64,000 nucleotides of DNA from Modestobacter sp. VKM Ac-2986 (lineage in GTDB: Bacteria > Actinomycetota > Actinomycetes > Mycobacteriales > Geodermatophilaceae), in NCBI RefSeq assembly GCF_026967795.1, contig NZ_JAPVBH010000005.1, positions 348,222 to 412,221 of the forward strand, given 5' to 3'. Below are positions 15,822 to 23,402 of this stretch, in pieces. The number at the start of each line of letters is the position of its first letter. Positions within the stretch are counted from its first letter, which is position 1. The notes below the pieces were generated by a model. That model had not been told where the DNA came from, did no database searches, and worked only from the letters and a program-made list of their open reading frames with translations. Position numbers and translations under genes: made by a program.

Positions 15822-16403
15822 TCAGCCCAGGCTCAGCCAGCCCCCGGAGGGCGTGACGACGGCGTCGACCCGGCGGTCGTGCTCCCCGACCGGCAGCTCG
15901 GCGACCAGTTCCTCGTCGAACACCAGCGCCACCAGGACGGCGTCGGGTCGCGCGTGCCGCAGGGCCCGGTCGTAGTACCCGCCGCCGCGGCCCAGCCGGG
16001 CGCCGTCGGCGGCGACCGCGAGCGCCGGGACGACGACGACGTCGGCCTCGGCGAGCGCGCCGGCCGGCAGCCGGGGACCGGTGGGTTCCTGCAGCCCGAA
16101 GCGGCCGGGGACCAGCTCGCCCCCGGCCACCGCCCAGGACAGCTCCCGGCCCTGCCCGGGCACCACGGGCAGCAGCACCCGGCCGGGCAGCGCCGCCGGC
16201 AGCCGCCCGGCGCCGGGCTCCTCGGCCAGCGGCACGTACCCGGCGAGGACGGCGGCGGCCTGCACGGCAGGGGCCGCGACGAGGGCCGCGGCGAGGGCGT
16301 CGGCGGCGGCCGCCCGCTGTCCGGCCGGGCGGACAGCACGCCGGGCCTGGACGGATGTGCGCAGCGTCGCCTTCGTGTTCACCACGACGGGGGAGTCGGC
16401 CAC
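15822..16403 (-). CDS. 5-formyltetrahydrofolate cyclo-ligase
   Basis: 193 residues. ATP-dependent conversion of 5-formyl-THF to 5,10-methenyl-THF in the cytosol. Visible: the basic N-terminal helix (KATLRTSVQARRAV), the VPLAEEPGAG loop, ELVPGRFGLQEPTGPRLP, and the ATP/Mg motif GRGGGYYDRAL (about 138-148). GTG 16403 lies six bases after a TACCCT box on the minus strand, part of a symmetric divergent promoter with galU. The same divergent pair exists as Rv0992c/Rv0993 in M. tuberculosis. Confidence 0.9.
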   Translation of the reverse strand: MADSPVVVNTKATLRTSVQARRAVRPAGQRAAAADALAAALVAAPAVQAAAVLAGYVPLAEEPGAGRLPAALPGRVLLPVVPGQGRELSWAVAGGELVPGRFGLQEPTGPRLPAGALAEADVVVVPALAVAADGARLGRGGGYYDRALRHARPDAVLVALVFDEELVAELPVGEHDRRVDAVVTPSGGWLSLG

Positions 16404-16429
16404 GGCGGCAGGGTAGTTACCCTCGCCGC
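16404..16429. promoter_or_regulatory. Symmetric divergent leaderless promoter
   Basis: The entire gap is 26 bases. The centre AGGGTAGTTACCCT (16410-16423) is nearly palindromic and gives a TACCCT box on each strand. Each box ends six bases before its own start codon (GTG 16403 on minus, ATG 16430 on plus). No room exists for a Shine-Dalgarno site on either side. Confidence 0.65.
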
Positions 16430-17362
16430 ATGTCGAGCCCTTCCGAGCCGCGTCCGACCGTCAAGGCCGTCATCCCGGTCGCCGGGATGGGCACCCGCTT
16501 CCTGCCCGCCACCAAGGCGGTGCCCAAGGAGCTGCTGCCCGTCGTCGACCGCCCCGCCCTGCAGTACATCGTCGAGGAGGCCGCCCGCGCCGGCCTGTCC
16601 GAGGTGCTCATGGTCACCGGGCGCAACAAGGGCGCCATCGAGGACTTCTTCGACCGCACGCCCGAGCTCGAGGCGGCGCTGGAGAAGAAGGGCGACCAGG
16701 CGCGCATCGACGCCGTCAACGAGTCCACCGACGTCGCCCAGGTCTTCTTCGTCCGCCAGGGCGAGGCCAAGGGCCTGGGTCACGCCGTCCTGCAGGCCGC
16801 CGCGTTCGTCGGCGACGAGGCCTTCGCGGTGCTGCTGGGCGACGACATCATCGACGCCCGCGACCTGCTGCTGGAGCAGATGCTCGCCGTCCAGGCCGAG
16901 CACGGCGGCGCGGTCATCGCGCTGCTCGACGTCGGCGCGGAGAACATCTCCAAGTACGGCGCGGTCGCCGTGGAGGACGTCCAGGTCGCCGGTGACGGTG
17001 ACCAGGTCTTCCGGGTGACCGGCATGGTCGAGAAGCCCCCGGCGGGCGAGGCGCCCAGCTCGCTGGCGATCATCGGCCGCTACGTGCTGCCCGCCGAGGT
17101 CTTCGACGCCATCCGCGCGACCCCGCCCGGCCGCGGTGGCGAGATCCAGCTGACCGACGCGCTGCTGAAGCTGGTCGAGGACGGCGTCCCGGTGCACGGC
17201 GTGGTCTTCTCCGGCCGCCGTTACGACACCGGCGACAAGCTCGACTACCTCAAGGCCGTCGTCCAACTCGCCGTCGAGCGCGAGGACCTGGGTCCGGACT
17301 TCGGGCCGTGGCTGCGGTCTTTCGTCACAGACCTGCCCACCGAGGGCGCGTCGCCGGCCTGA
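16430..17362 (+). CDS. galU: UTP-glucose-1-phosphate uridylyltransferase
   Basis: 310 residues. Makes UDP-glucose from UTP and glucose-1-phosphate, feeding envelope glycans and probably the exopolysaccharide locus downstream in this window. Visible: VIPVAGMGTRFLPATKAVPKELLPVVDRPALQYIVEEA (nucleotide-binding signature, about 14-50), GEAKGLGHAV, LLGDDIID, the VEKP substrate motif and GRGGEIQLTDAL. ATG 16430 with TACCCT at 16418-16423 suggests a leaderless transcript; the ORF can extend upstream only by overlapping the divergent gene. Confidence 0.95.
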   Translation: MSSPSEPRPTVKAVIPVAGMGTRFLPATKAVPKELLPVVDRPALQYIVEEAARAGLSEVLMVTGRNKGAIEDFFDRTPELEAALEKKGDQARIDAVNESTDVAQVFFVRQGEAKGLGHAVLQAAAFVGDEAFAVLLGDDIIDARDLLLEQMLAVQAEHGGAVIALLDVGAENISKYGAVAVEDVQVAGDGDQVFRVTGMVEKPPAGEAPSSLAIIGRYVLPAEVFDAIRATPPGRGGEIQLTDALLKLVEDGVPVHGVVFSGRRYDTGDKLDYLKAVVQLAVEREDLGPDFGPWLRSFVTDLPTEGASPA

Positions 17363-17452
17363 CGAGGCGGGTCAGGAGGCACCATCGCTCCCTGAGAGGT
17401 CCGTCGAGCGGCGGGTCCTGGCCGATCTCTGGCCGCGGAGGGAGCGACGACG

Positions 17453-18949
17453 GTGGCGGGCATGACCGACGACACGACACGTGGGTGGTTCTCCAGGTCC
17501 AGCCGGGACACGACCCAGCTGGACCTGGAGCAGGGCGGCCTCGTCCCCCAGCCGCGCGAGGTGCACCAGGTCTCCGGCCCGGCGCCCACGGTCAGCCACG
17601 ACACCGTGCAGGTCGACCGGTCGGTGTTCGCCTCCGACCGGGTGCCCTCCCCGGCGATCGCCACCGGTGACCGCTCGCCGGACCCGCTGGCCGACACCGG
17701 CTCGGTCGACGTCTCCGGCGTCCGGCTGCGCACCGTCGAGCACCACCTGGACGAGATCCTCGGTGCGGTGCCCACCCCCGAGCCGATCGAGCTGGCGGTC
17801 CTGGACGCCCAGGGCCTGCTCTGCGCCGAGCTGGTCACCAGCGAGCGCGCCCTGCCCTCCTTCGACCAGGCCGGGCTCGACGGGTACGCCGTGCGCTCGG
17901 CCGACGTCGCGACCGCCACGGTGGAGACCCCGGTCGCCCTGCACGTCGTGGGGGAGAGCGCTGCCGGCTCCGGCGACGCCACCGCGATCGGCCCGGGCCT
18001 GGCGTGGAAGGTCGCCGTCGGCGCGATGATGCCCGCCGGCGCCGACGTCGTGGTGCCCGCCGCGTGGACCGACCAGGGCCTGGCCCGGGTGGCCGTCTAC
18101 GCCGCGCTGGCCCCGGGCAGCTACGTGCGCCGGATCGGTGACGACGTCGCCCCCGGGGACGTCGCCGTGCAGGTCGGCACCCCGATCGGCCCGGCCCAGA
18201 TCAGCCTGCTCGCCGCCGTCGGCCGCGAGCGGGTCGCCGTGCGCCCGCGGCCGCGGATCGCCGTGCTGTGCGCCGGTGACGAGCTGGTCGACGTCGGGCG
18301 GATCGCCGGCCCCGGCCAGCAGGTCGACGTCAACAGCTACGCGCTGGCCGCCGCCGCCCGGGACGCCGGGGCCGAGGCCTACCGCGCCGGCATCATGCCC
18401 AACGACCGCCGCCGCATGGTGGAGCTGCTCGAGGGCCAGATGCTGCGCAGCGACGTCGTCCTCATCGCCGGCACCTTCGCCAACGGCGGCCCGGACCTGC
18501 TGCAGGAGGCCCTCGCCGAGCTCGGTGGGCTGGCCTTCACCCAGGTCGCCATGCACCCCGGTCCCGTGCACGCCTTCGGCCGGCTCGGCCCCGAGGGGGT
18601 GCCGGTGATCTGCGTGCCCGGCGAGCCGGTCGCGGCACTGGTCGCCTTCGAGGTCTTCGTCCGTCCCGCCATCCGGCTGATGCTGGGCAAGCGCCAGCTC
18701 TTCCGGCGCACGGTCCAGGCGGTCTCGGCCGAGCAGCTGCTCTCCCCGCTGGGTTACCGGCAGTACCTGCACGGGCAGGTCATGCGGCACCCCGACGGTG
18801 GCTACGTGGTCGAGCCGATCGGCGACGGCGACCAGGCGATGCTGGCTCGGATGGCGCGCGCCAACTGCCTGATCGTGGTGGACGAGGACGTCACCGAGGT
18901 CGCGGCCGGCGGGCTGGTCACCGTCATGCCCATGCTGCTCGGCGGCTGA
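17453..18949 (+). CDS. glp: Glp: gephyrin/MoeA-like cell-division protein
   Basis: 498 residues. MoeA fold (about 88-495): LPSFDQAGLDGYAVRSADV, the GAMMPAGADVVVPAA loop, LCAGDELVDVGR, then the MPT-binding subdomain and the C-terminal beta domain. An added 85-residue polar N-terminal segment (RGWFSRSSRDTTQLDLEQ...) is not part of molybdenum enzymes. The gene order galU-glp-rimJ-glpR matches the actinobacterial locus whose Corynebacterium product, Glp, binds SepF and the membrane protein GlpR at the division site. A molybdopterin role is therefore less likely than a divisome scaffold role (inference from context). GTG 17453 with GGAGGG upstream; ATG 17462 is an alternative. Confidence 0.8.
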   Translation: MAGMTDDTTRGWFSRSSRDTTQLDLEQGGLVPQPREVHQVSGPAPTVSHDTVQVDRSVFASDRVPSPAIATGDRSPDPLADTGSVDVSGVRLRTVEHHLDEILGAVPTPEPIELAVLDAQGLLCAELVTSERALPSFDQAGLDGYAVRSADVATATVETPVALHVVGESAAGSGDATAIGPGLAWKVAVGAMMPAGADVVVPAAWTDQGLARVAVYAALAPGSYVRRIGDDVAPGDVAVQVGTPIGPAQISLLAAVGRERVAVRPRPRIAVLCAGDELVDVGRIAGPGQQVDVNSYALAAAARDAGAEAYRAGIMPNDRRRMVELLEGQMLRSDVVLIAGTFANGGPDLLQEALAELGGLAFTQVAMHPGPVHAFGRLGPEGVPVICVPGEPVAALVAFEVFVRPAIRLMLGKRQLFRRTVQAVSAEQLLSPLGYRQYLHGQVMRHPDGGYVVEPIGDGDQAMLARMARANCLIVVDEDVTEVAAGGLVTVMPMLLGG

Positions 18950-18950
18950 G

Positions 18951-19568
18951 CTGGACCCCGCACTGCACCCCGGCTGGCCGGCCCGGCTGGCCTGGGGGCC
19001 GGTCGAGCTGCGGCCGCTGGAGCGCTCCGACGCTCGGGAGTGGTCCCGGCTGCGCACGGCCAACGAGGCGTGGCTGACCCCCTGGGAGCCCTCGGGCGCC
19101 GTGCCCTGGGCGGAGCGCCACACCCCGGCGGTCTACCGCGGCATGCGCCGGGCGACGTCCGCCCGCGCCCGGGCGGGCACCACGCTGCCCTTCGCCGTCC
19201 GGCACGATGGCCGGCTGGTCGGGCAGGTGACGGTGGACAACATCGTGCGCGGCGCGCTGCGGTCGGGGCACCTGGGCTACTGGGTGGACTCCGCGGTCGC
19301 CGGGCGGGGCGTGGCCTCGCTGGCCGTGGCGCTGGTCTGCGACCACGCGTTCGGCCCGGCCGGGCTGCACCGGCTGCAGGCCGACATCCGCCCCGAGAAC
19401 GGGCCGAGCCGGCGGCTGGTCGAGCGGCTGGGCTTTCGTCAGGAGGCGCTGTTCCGCGACTACCTGGACATCGACGGCGCGTGGCGGGACCACCTGGGCT
19501 ACGCCCTGCTCGCCGGTGACGTGCCCGGCGGCGTCCTGGCCCGGTGGCGGGCCCGCGTCCCGTCCTGA
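18951..19568 (+). CDS. RimJ-like GNAT acetyltransferase, apparent CTG start
   Basis: 205 residues if translation begins at CTG 18951 (LDPALHPGWPARLAWGPVELRPLERSDAREWSRLR...). The GNAT fold is complete: ELRPLERSDA (strand 1), PFAVRHDGRLVGQVTVDNI, the acetyl-CoA loop VAGRGVASLAVALVCDHAF and ENGPSRRLVERLGF. The frame has no ATG, GTG or TTG upstream of residue 51 (GTG 19101), which would delete a third of the domain. The CTG lies one base after the glp stop codon, so translational coupling is likely. Orthologues in this locus (Rv0995) are annotated ribosomal-protein N-acetyltransferases; the substrate here is not known. Confidence 0.75.
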   Translation: MDPALHPGWPARLAWGPVELRPLERSDAREWSRLRTANEAWLTPWEPSGAVPWAERHTPAVYRGMRRATSARARAGTTLPFAVRHDGRLVGQVTVDNIVRGALRSGHLGYWVDSAVAGRGVASLAVALVCDHAFGPAGLHRLQADIRPENGPSRRLVERLGFRQEALFRDYLDIDGAWRDHLGYALLAGDVPGGVLARWRARVPS

Positions 19569-19798
19569 GGCCGCCCGAGTGCGCAGTGTGCCCGCTCCCT
19601 GACCACCCGTTACCGGGTCGAGACCGGATCTGGACGGCGGCACGCCGGATCGTCGTGCGGACCACGCCGACACACCGGGCGCGTCCCCGACATCGGCAGT
19701 CGCCGCCCTTACCGTGACTCCCGAGTGACTGATGTGACTCGTGGTGCCCCAGGGATGGGGTCCTTCCGGTGTGCCAGGGATGGATCGAGGTGTTCGTG

Positions 19799-20506
19799 AT
19801 GGGTTCGGGCGTTCTGCTGGCCGCTCTCGTCGTGCTGTGGTTCGTGGTCCTCGTGCCGATGGTGGTCACCCGCGGTGACTCCCACGCCGGCACGGGTGCC
19901 GCCGACTCGGGACGGACCCTGCAGCGTCGTCGTCCCGTGGACCCGGTGGTCCATGCGGAGACGGAGCGGGTGGACATCGACCGCGCGCAGTTGCGCAGCA
20001 GCGGCGAGCTCAAGGTCGACGTGCACGCGGTGCGCCGGCGCACGCTGGCCGGCCTGGTCGCCCTCGCCGTGCTCGCCCTGGTCGGCGCGCTGGCCTACCG
20101 GTCCTGGATGTGGGCGCCGCAGGTCCTGCTCGACCTCGCGGTCGTCGGTTACCTCGTGGTGCTGCGCGCCGCGGCCAAGCGGGAGCACCGGGCCGCCGCC
20201 CGCCGCGCCGCCCGCCTCGCGCAGCGTCCGCCGATGCGCGCCCCGGCCCCGCGCCGCGCCGCCTCCCCGGCGCCCGCCCCGCGGTCGGCCCCGGCGGCCG
20301 CCCCGGTCGTGGTCACCGAGACCGGCCCGGTCCACCCGAGCCTGCCGCTGGCCCCCGTGCACCCGCTGCGTCCGGGCCGGGTCGTCGCGGCCCGCACCCC
20401 GGCCCCGGCCGGGTGGCAGCACAGCGCCGTCGTCGGGCTGGACGACGACGACATCGGCTTCGCCGAGATCGACACCTACGCCCCGCGACGGGTCGTCAAC
20501 GGCTGA
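19799..20506 (+). CDS. glpR: GlpR-like membrane protein, partner of Glp
   Basis: 235 residues. N-terminal TM helix (GSGVLLAALVVLWFVVLVPMVV), a polar loop, then a TM hairpin (TLAGLVALAVLALVGALAYRSWMWAPQVLLDLAVVGYLVVLRAA), then a long basic and Pro/Ala-rich cytosolic tail ending in an acidic block (GLDDDDIGFAEIDTY). The topology and the position two genes after glp match the Glp receptor GlpR (Rv0996 equivalent), proposed to link Glp to the membrane at the septum. ATG 19799 with GAGG upstream; GTGs at 19769, 19790 and 19796 are in frame. The 230 bases before it hold the probable promoter. The stop codon begins repeat B. Confidence 0.75.
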   Translation: MGSGVLLAALVVLWFVVLVPMVVTRGDSHAGTGAADSGRTLQRRRPVDPVVHAETERVDIDRAQLRSSGELKVDVHAVRRRTLAGLVALAVLALVGALAYRSWMWAPQVLLDLAVVGYLVVLRAAAKREHRAAARRAARLAQRPPMRAPAPRRAASPAPAPRSAPAAAPVVVTETGPVHPSLPLAPVHPLRPGRVVAARTPAPAGWQHSAVVGLDDDDIGFAEIDTYAPRRVVNG

Positions 20507-20565
20507 GGGAGGACCCCCTCGCCCCCGCCACGAGCAAGCTCGCGGCGGGTCCCTGCGAGGGGGCC
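20504..20565 (+). repeat. Stop-codon-anchored hairpin repeat, family 1 copy B
   Basis: TGAGGGAGGACCCCCTCGC opens with the glpR stop codon. The outer stem GGACCCCCTCGC pairs with GCGAGGGGGCC; the inner stem CCGCC-A-CGAGC pairs with GCTCG-C-GGCGG around AA. It probably terminates glpR before the tRNA promoter. Confidence 0.7.
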
Positions 20566-20602
20566 GCGCCGCCCCCGTGACGGGGGCGACGGAGTCGGAC
20601 GG

Positions 20603-20608
20603 TAAGCT
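20603..20608 (+). promoter_or_regulatory. Probable -10 box of tRNA-Ala
   Basis: TAAGCT lies 11 bases upstream of the tRNA 5' end, a fitting distance for a -10 element with a very short leader. No convincing -35 was identified. Confidence 0.45.
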
Positions 20609-20619
20609 CTCCGACGCAA

Positions 20620-20693
20620 GGGGCTGTGGCGCAGTCCGGTAGCGCACCTCGTTCGCATCGAGGGGGTCAGGGGTTCAATTCCCCTCAGCTCCA
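20620..20693 (+). tRNA. tRNA-Ala (anticodon CGC)
   Basis: 74 bases forming a cloverleaf: acceptor GGGGCTG with CAGCTCC (one G-T pair), D loop with AGTCCGGTAGCG, anticodon loop TTCGCAT giving CGC (reads GCG), T arm GGGGTTCAATTCCCC, discriminator A. The 3' CCA is not encoded. Confidence 0.93.
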
Positions 20694-20698
20694 CCCTG

Positions 20699-20730
20699 GT
20701 CAGGCCGGGTCCTCACGGACCCGGCCTGAC
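20699..20730 (+). terminator. tRNA-Ala terminator
   Basis: A perfect 14-bp stem (GTCAGGCCGGGTCC and complement) with loop TCAC begins six bases after the tRNA. Confidence 0.8.
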
Positions 20731-20875
20731 GCGTTCCCGGGTCCGTGCACCTGTGGCCCGGGTCCTCCCCCGGGCGGGTGAGGGCACCGTCGCCGCCGCA
20801 CAGGTGGCGTGCGCCGGTGCCGATGTCGGCCCCAACGGGTGCAGACGGCTGCACCCCCGGGTCCGAGGAGCGAGC

Positions 20876-21523
20876 GTGCACCGGTCCACCCCGCGGGCGC
20901 GTCGCACCCTGCTGGCCGCGGCCGTCCCCGTGGGGCTGGTGCTCAGCGGCACGCTGGCCTGGCAGTCGACCCACGCCGCCTTCTCGGTCACCGACCGGAA
21001 CGCCGACAACTCCTGGCAGAGCGGCCGCGTCGTGCTCGGCACCGGCGGCACGGGCGGGGCGCTGTTCGCCGGCCCGGCCGACGGGGACCTCCGGCCCGGG
21101 TCCAGCCGGTCCCGGTGCATCCGGGTCGACTACACCGGCGACGTCGCGGCCGAGGTCCGGGTGCACGTGAGCACGCCGACGGCAGCCCCCTCGACCCTGG
21201 ACCCCTACCTGGTGATGAGCGTCGAGCGGGGAGCCGACGTGGCCGCCGGTGCCGCGGTGGCCCCTGACTGCAGCAGCGGCTTCACCCCGCGGACCCTGGT
21301 CTGGAACAGCGCCCGGGCCGACACGGTGGCCGCCGACCCCGAGCGCACCCTGGCCGACCTCAAGAGCAGGCACCACGACTTCGCCACCGGCCTGCCCGTG
21401 GCCCCGACGATCGCGCCGGGCACCCACCTCACCTTCCGGATCACCTACGAGGTGGCCGACGACGACGCCGCCCAGCGTGCGCAGTCCCGCGCGACGTTCA
21501 CCTGGGAAGCGCACAGCACGTGA
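20876..21523 (+). CDS. Secreted TasA/CalY-like protein (SipW-dependent type)
   Basis: 215 residues. Basic n-region, hydrophobic h-region (TLLAAAVPVGLVLSGTLAWQSTHA) and a mature N-terminus AAFSVTDRNADNSWQSGRVVLG, the aFsdtx...N.w.aG.v.L pattern of TasA/CalY-family proteins exported by SipW-type peptidases. The rest is beta-rich with paired Cys (RCIRVDY...DCSSGF). GTG 20876 follows GAGGAG; the longer frame from 20753 puts a long polar stretch before the signal and is less likely. It overlaps the signal peptidase gene by four bases. Related proteins form matrix fibres in Bacillus; whether this one polymerises is not known. Confidence 0.75.
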   Translation: MHRSTPRARRTLLAAAVPVGLVLSGTLAWQSTHAAFSVTDRNADNSWQSGRVVLGTGGTGGALFAGPADGDLRPGSSRSRCIRVDYTGDVAAEVRVHVSTPTAAPSTLDPYLVMSVERGADVAAGAAVAPDCSSGFTPRTLVWNSARADTVAADPERTLADLKSRHHDFATGLPVAPTIAPGTHLTFRITYEVADDDAAQRAQSRATFTWEAHST

Positions 21524-22146
21524 CCGCGGCACGGACCCCCCGCCGGGCGGGTCGTCACGGCCGGCACCGTCCCACGGCCGAGCCGGTGGCCGCGGCCGTC
21601 GGGTCGTGGGCCTCGGCGCTGGCCCGCGCCGTCGTCCTGGCCGCCCTGGTCGCGCTGGCCGGGCTGCTGGTGCTGTGCCTGGTGCCCCAGGCGTTCGGCC
21701 TCCGGGCGGACGTCGTCGTCTCCGGCTCCATGCAGCCCCGGATCGCCCCGGGTGACGTCGTGCTGACCGCCCCGGTCACCCCGCAGGAGCTGGAGCCGGG
21801 CCAGGTGCTGCTGTTCCGCGACCCCGCGGACCCCGGCCGCACGCTGCTGCACCGGCTCGTCGCCTTCGACGCCCGTGGCGACCTGGTGACCCGGGGAGAC
21901 GCCAACCAGGGCGACGACCCCAGCCCGGTCCCGGCGGCCGAGGTGGTCGGCCGGGCGCACCTGCGGGTGCCCCACGTCGGGCTGCCGGCGTACTGGTGGC
22001 GCACGGGGGACCGGGGCGCCGCGGTCCTCGCCACCGCGCTGCTCGCCGGGGTGACGGTCTGGGCCACCCGCCGGCACGGCACCGGTCCAGAGCCTGCCCG
22101 CCCCGGGCGCCACCGGACCGGCCCGTGGCCGGTGCCGGCCGGTTGA
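21520..22146 (+). CDS. sipW: SipW-type (S26B) signal peptidase I
   Basis: 208 residues. N-terminal TM (VVLAALVALAGLLVLCLVPQAFG), then VVVSGSMQPRIAPGDVVL with the nucleophile Ser70, and LLHRLVAF with His111 in place of the Lys general base. This Ser/His pair is the archaeal/eukaryotic-like S26B type, as in SipW. GDANQGDDPSPV (box D/E) and a second TM (AAVLATALLAGVTVWA) follow. GTG 21520 overlaps the upstream gene (GTGA). Flanking TasA-like genes on both sides are its likely substrates. Confidence 0.85.
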   Translation: MTAARTPRRAGRHGRHRPTAEPVAAAVGSWASALARAVVLAALVALAGLLVLCLVPQAFGLRADVVVSGSMQPRIAPGDVVLTAPVTPQELEPGQVLLFRDPADPGRTLLHRLVAFDARGDLVTRGDANQGDDPSPVPAAEVVGRAHLRVPHVGLPAYWWRTGDRGAAVLATALLAGVTVWATRRHGTGPEPARPGRHRTGPWPVPAG

Positions 22147-22151
22147 TGGAC

Positions 22152-22178
22152 CACATGTCGGGCGCAACTCAACATGTG
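22152..22178. promoter_or_regulatory. Candidate operator (CACATGT-N13-ACATGTG)
   Basis: Seven-base inverted half-sites with centres 20 bases apart lie in the 122-bp gap before the second TasA-like gene. The spacing of about two helical turns suits a dimeric regulator. No cognate regulator is identified. Confidence 0.35.
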
Positions 22179-22268
22179 CGCCTCCCGGCCGAAGACGAGG
22201 ACGTGGCGGTGCAGTCGCCACCGCCCGCCGCACCCTGCGGACGGGTACCGCACCGAGAGGAGAGCACG

Positions 22269-23402
22269 GTGTCCCGAGCAGCCCGGGCAGGTGGACGGCG
22301 TCCTCGCCGTGCTGCCCTGGCCGCCGGCTGGGTGGCCGCCGCGGCCCTGCTCGCCCAGGCGTCGGTGGGCCTGGTGCCCGCGGAGCTCCTGCCCGCCGCC
22401 GAGAACTCGACGTCCGTGCGGCTGGTCGACGACCGTGCCGGCGGGGCCCTGTTCACCTCCACCGGGCTGGTGCCCGGGCAGGTGGAGCAGCGCTGCGTCG
22501 CCCTCGAGGTGACCGGGGCGGCACAGTCCTTCAGCGGCGTCGGGCTCAGCGCCGAGGTGTCCCAGGCCGACCTCGCCCCCTACCTGTCCCTGACCGTCGA
22601 GCGCGGCGCCCTCGCCGACCCCACGCGGTGCGAGACGTTCACCGGTCAGCAGGTGTGGACCGGCACGCTGGCGCAGCTCCCGGGCACACCGGCCACCGAC
22701 GTCCCCACCGGGTGGCGGCCCGGCCGCGAGCAGCAGGCGGTGTTCCGCTTCTCCGTCGGCGTGCTCGACGACCCGCGGGCCCAGGGCCGGACGGCGCGGG
22801 CGTCGTTCGTCTGGTCCCTCGACGTGACCCCGACCCCCGTGCCGGTGGTCGTCGCCGAGCCGGTGCCCGCCCCCGTGCCGGCACCGGCCCCGGCGCCGGC
22901 CCCGATGCCCTCGGCGACACCGGTCCCGGTGCCCTCCGCGGCACCCACCGCGGCACCGGCGACCGGCCGGGTCCCGGTCCCGGTGCGCACGTCGGCCCCG
23001 GCCCGCGCCTCCGGGTCGGCACCGGCGCCTGCCGTGCAGCCGGTCCCGTCCGCCGAGCCCGCCCCGAGCCCCGGGGCGGCCGTACCGGTCACCGGCTCCG
23101 GGCCCTTCGGGGGCGGCAGCCTGCCCCGACGCGGCGGGACCTCCGGCGACGTCCTGCTCGCGCCCCCGATCGACACCACGCCGTCCTCGCTGGTCGAGGT
23201 GGCCGCCGCCGTGGGCGAGGTCGCGTTGGCCGTGGCCGACGACGGCCAGTTCCCGCTCGCCCTGGTGGCGGTCGTGATCGGCTTCGTGTTCCTGCAGGGC
23301 CGGCTGGACCGCCGGGACCCCAAGCTCGCCCTGGCGCCGGTCCGGCACGACCTCAGCAGCTTCCCCGACTTCCCAGAGAGCCCGCGGAGGGCACCGTCAT
23401 GA
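22269..23402 (+). CDS. Secreted, membrane-anchored TasA-like protein with Pro/Ala stalk
   Basis: 377 residues. Signal segment AALAAGWVAAAALLAQASVGLVPA; beta-rich domain (about 40-185) similar in layout to the upstream TasA-like protein (ENSTSVRLVDDRAGGALF...EQRCVALEV...YLSLTVERG...RCETFTG...FRFSVGVLDDP). A stalk of about 100 residues follows, made of Pro-Ala/Pro-Val repeats, then a C-terminal TM (FPLALVAVVIGFVFLQG) and a basic tail. The stalk and TM suggest a wall-spanning anchor for the partner protein. GTG 22269 follows GAGAGGAGA. It overlaps the diguanylate cyclase by four bases (ATGA). Confidence 0.7.
   Translation: MSRAARAGGRRPRRAALAAGWVAAAALLAQASVGLVPAELLPAAENSTSVRLVDDRAGGALFTSTGLVPGQVEQRCVALEVTGAAQSFSGVGLSAEVSQADLAPYLSLTVERGALADPTRCETFTGQQVWTGTLAQLPGTPATDVPTGWRPGREQQAVFRFSVGVLDDPRAQGRTARASFVWSLDVTPTPVPVVVAEPVPAPVPAPAPAPAPMPSATPVPVPSAAPTAAPATGRVPVPVRTSAPARASGSAPAPAVQPVPSAEPAPSPGAAVPVTGSGPFGGGSLPRRGGTSGDVLLAPPIDTTPSSLVEVAAAVGEVALAVADDGQFPLALVAVVIGFVFLQGRLDRRDPKLALAPVRHDLSSFPDFPESPRRAPS

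Noticed and set aside
13176..17018. 1,280-codon open frame on the plus strand
   Set aside because: It runs antisense through the CoA transferase, permease and folate ligase genes and out of frame through galU. It is a composition artefact.
17453..18949. Annotation as molybdopterin molybdenumtransferase MoeA
   Set aside because: The fold is shared, but the 85-residue N-terminal extension and the galU-rimJ-GlpR context point to the Glp division protein. No other molybdenum-cofactor gene is in the window.
20620..20730. tRNA-Ala as an integration (att) site for a mobile island carrying the SipW module
   Set aside because: No integrase, no duplicated tRNA 3' end and no composition shift were seen downstream.
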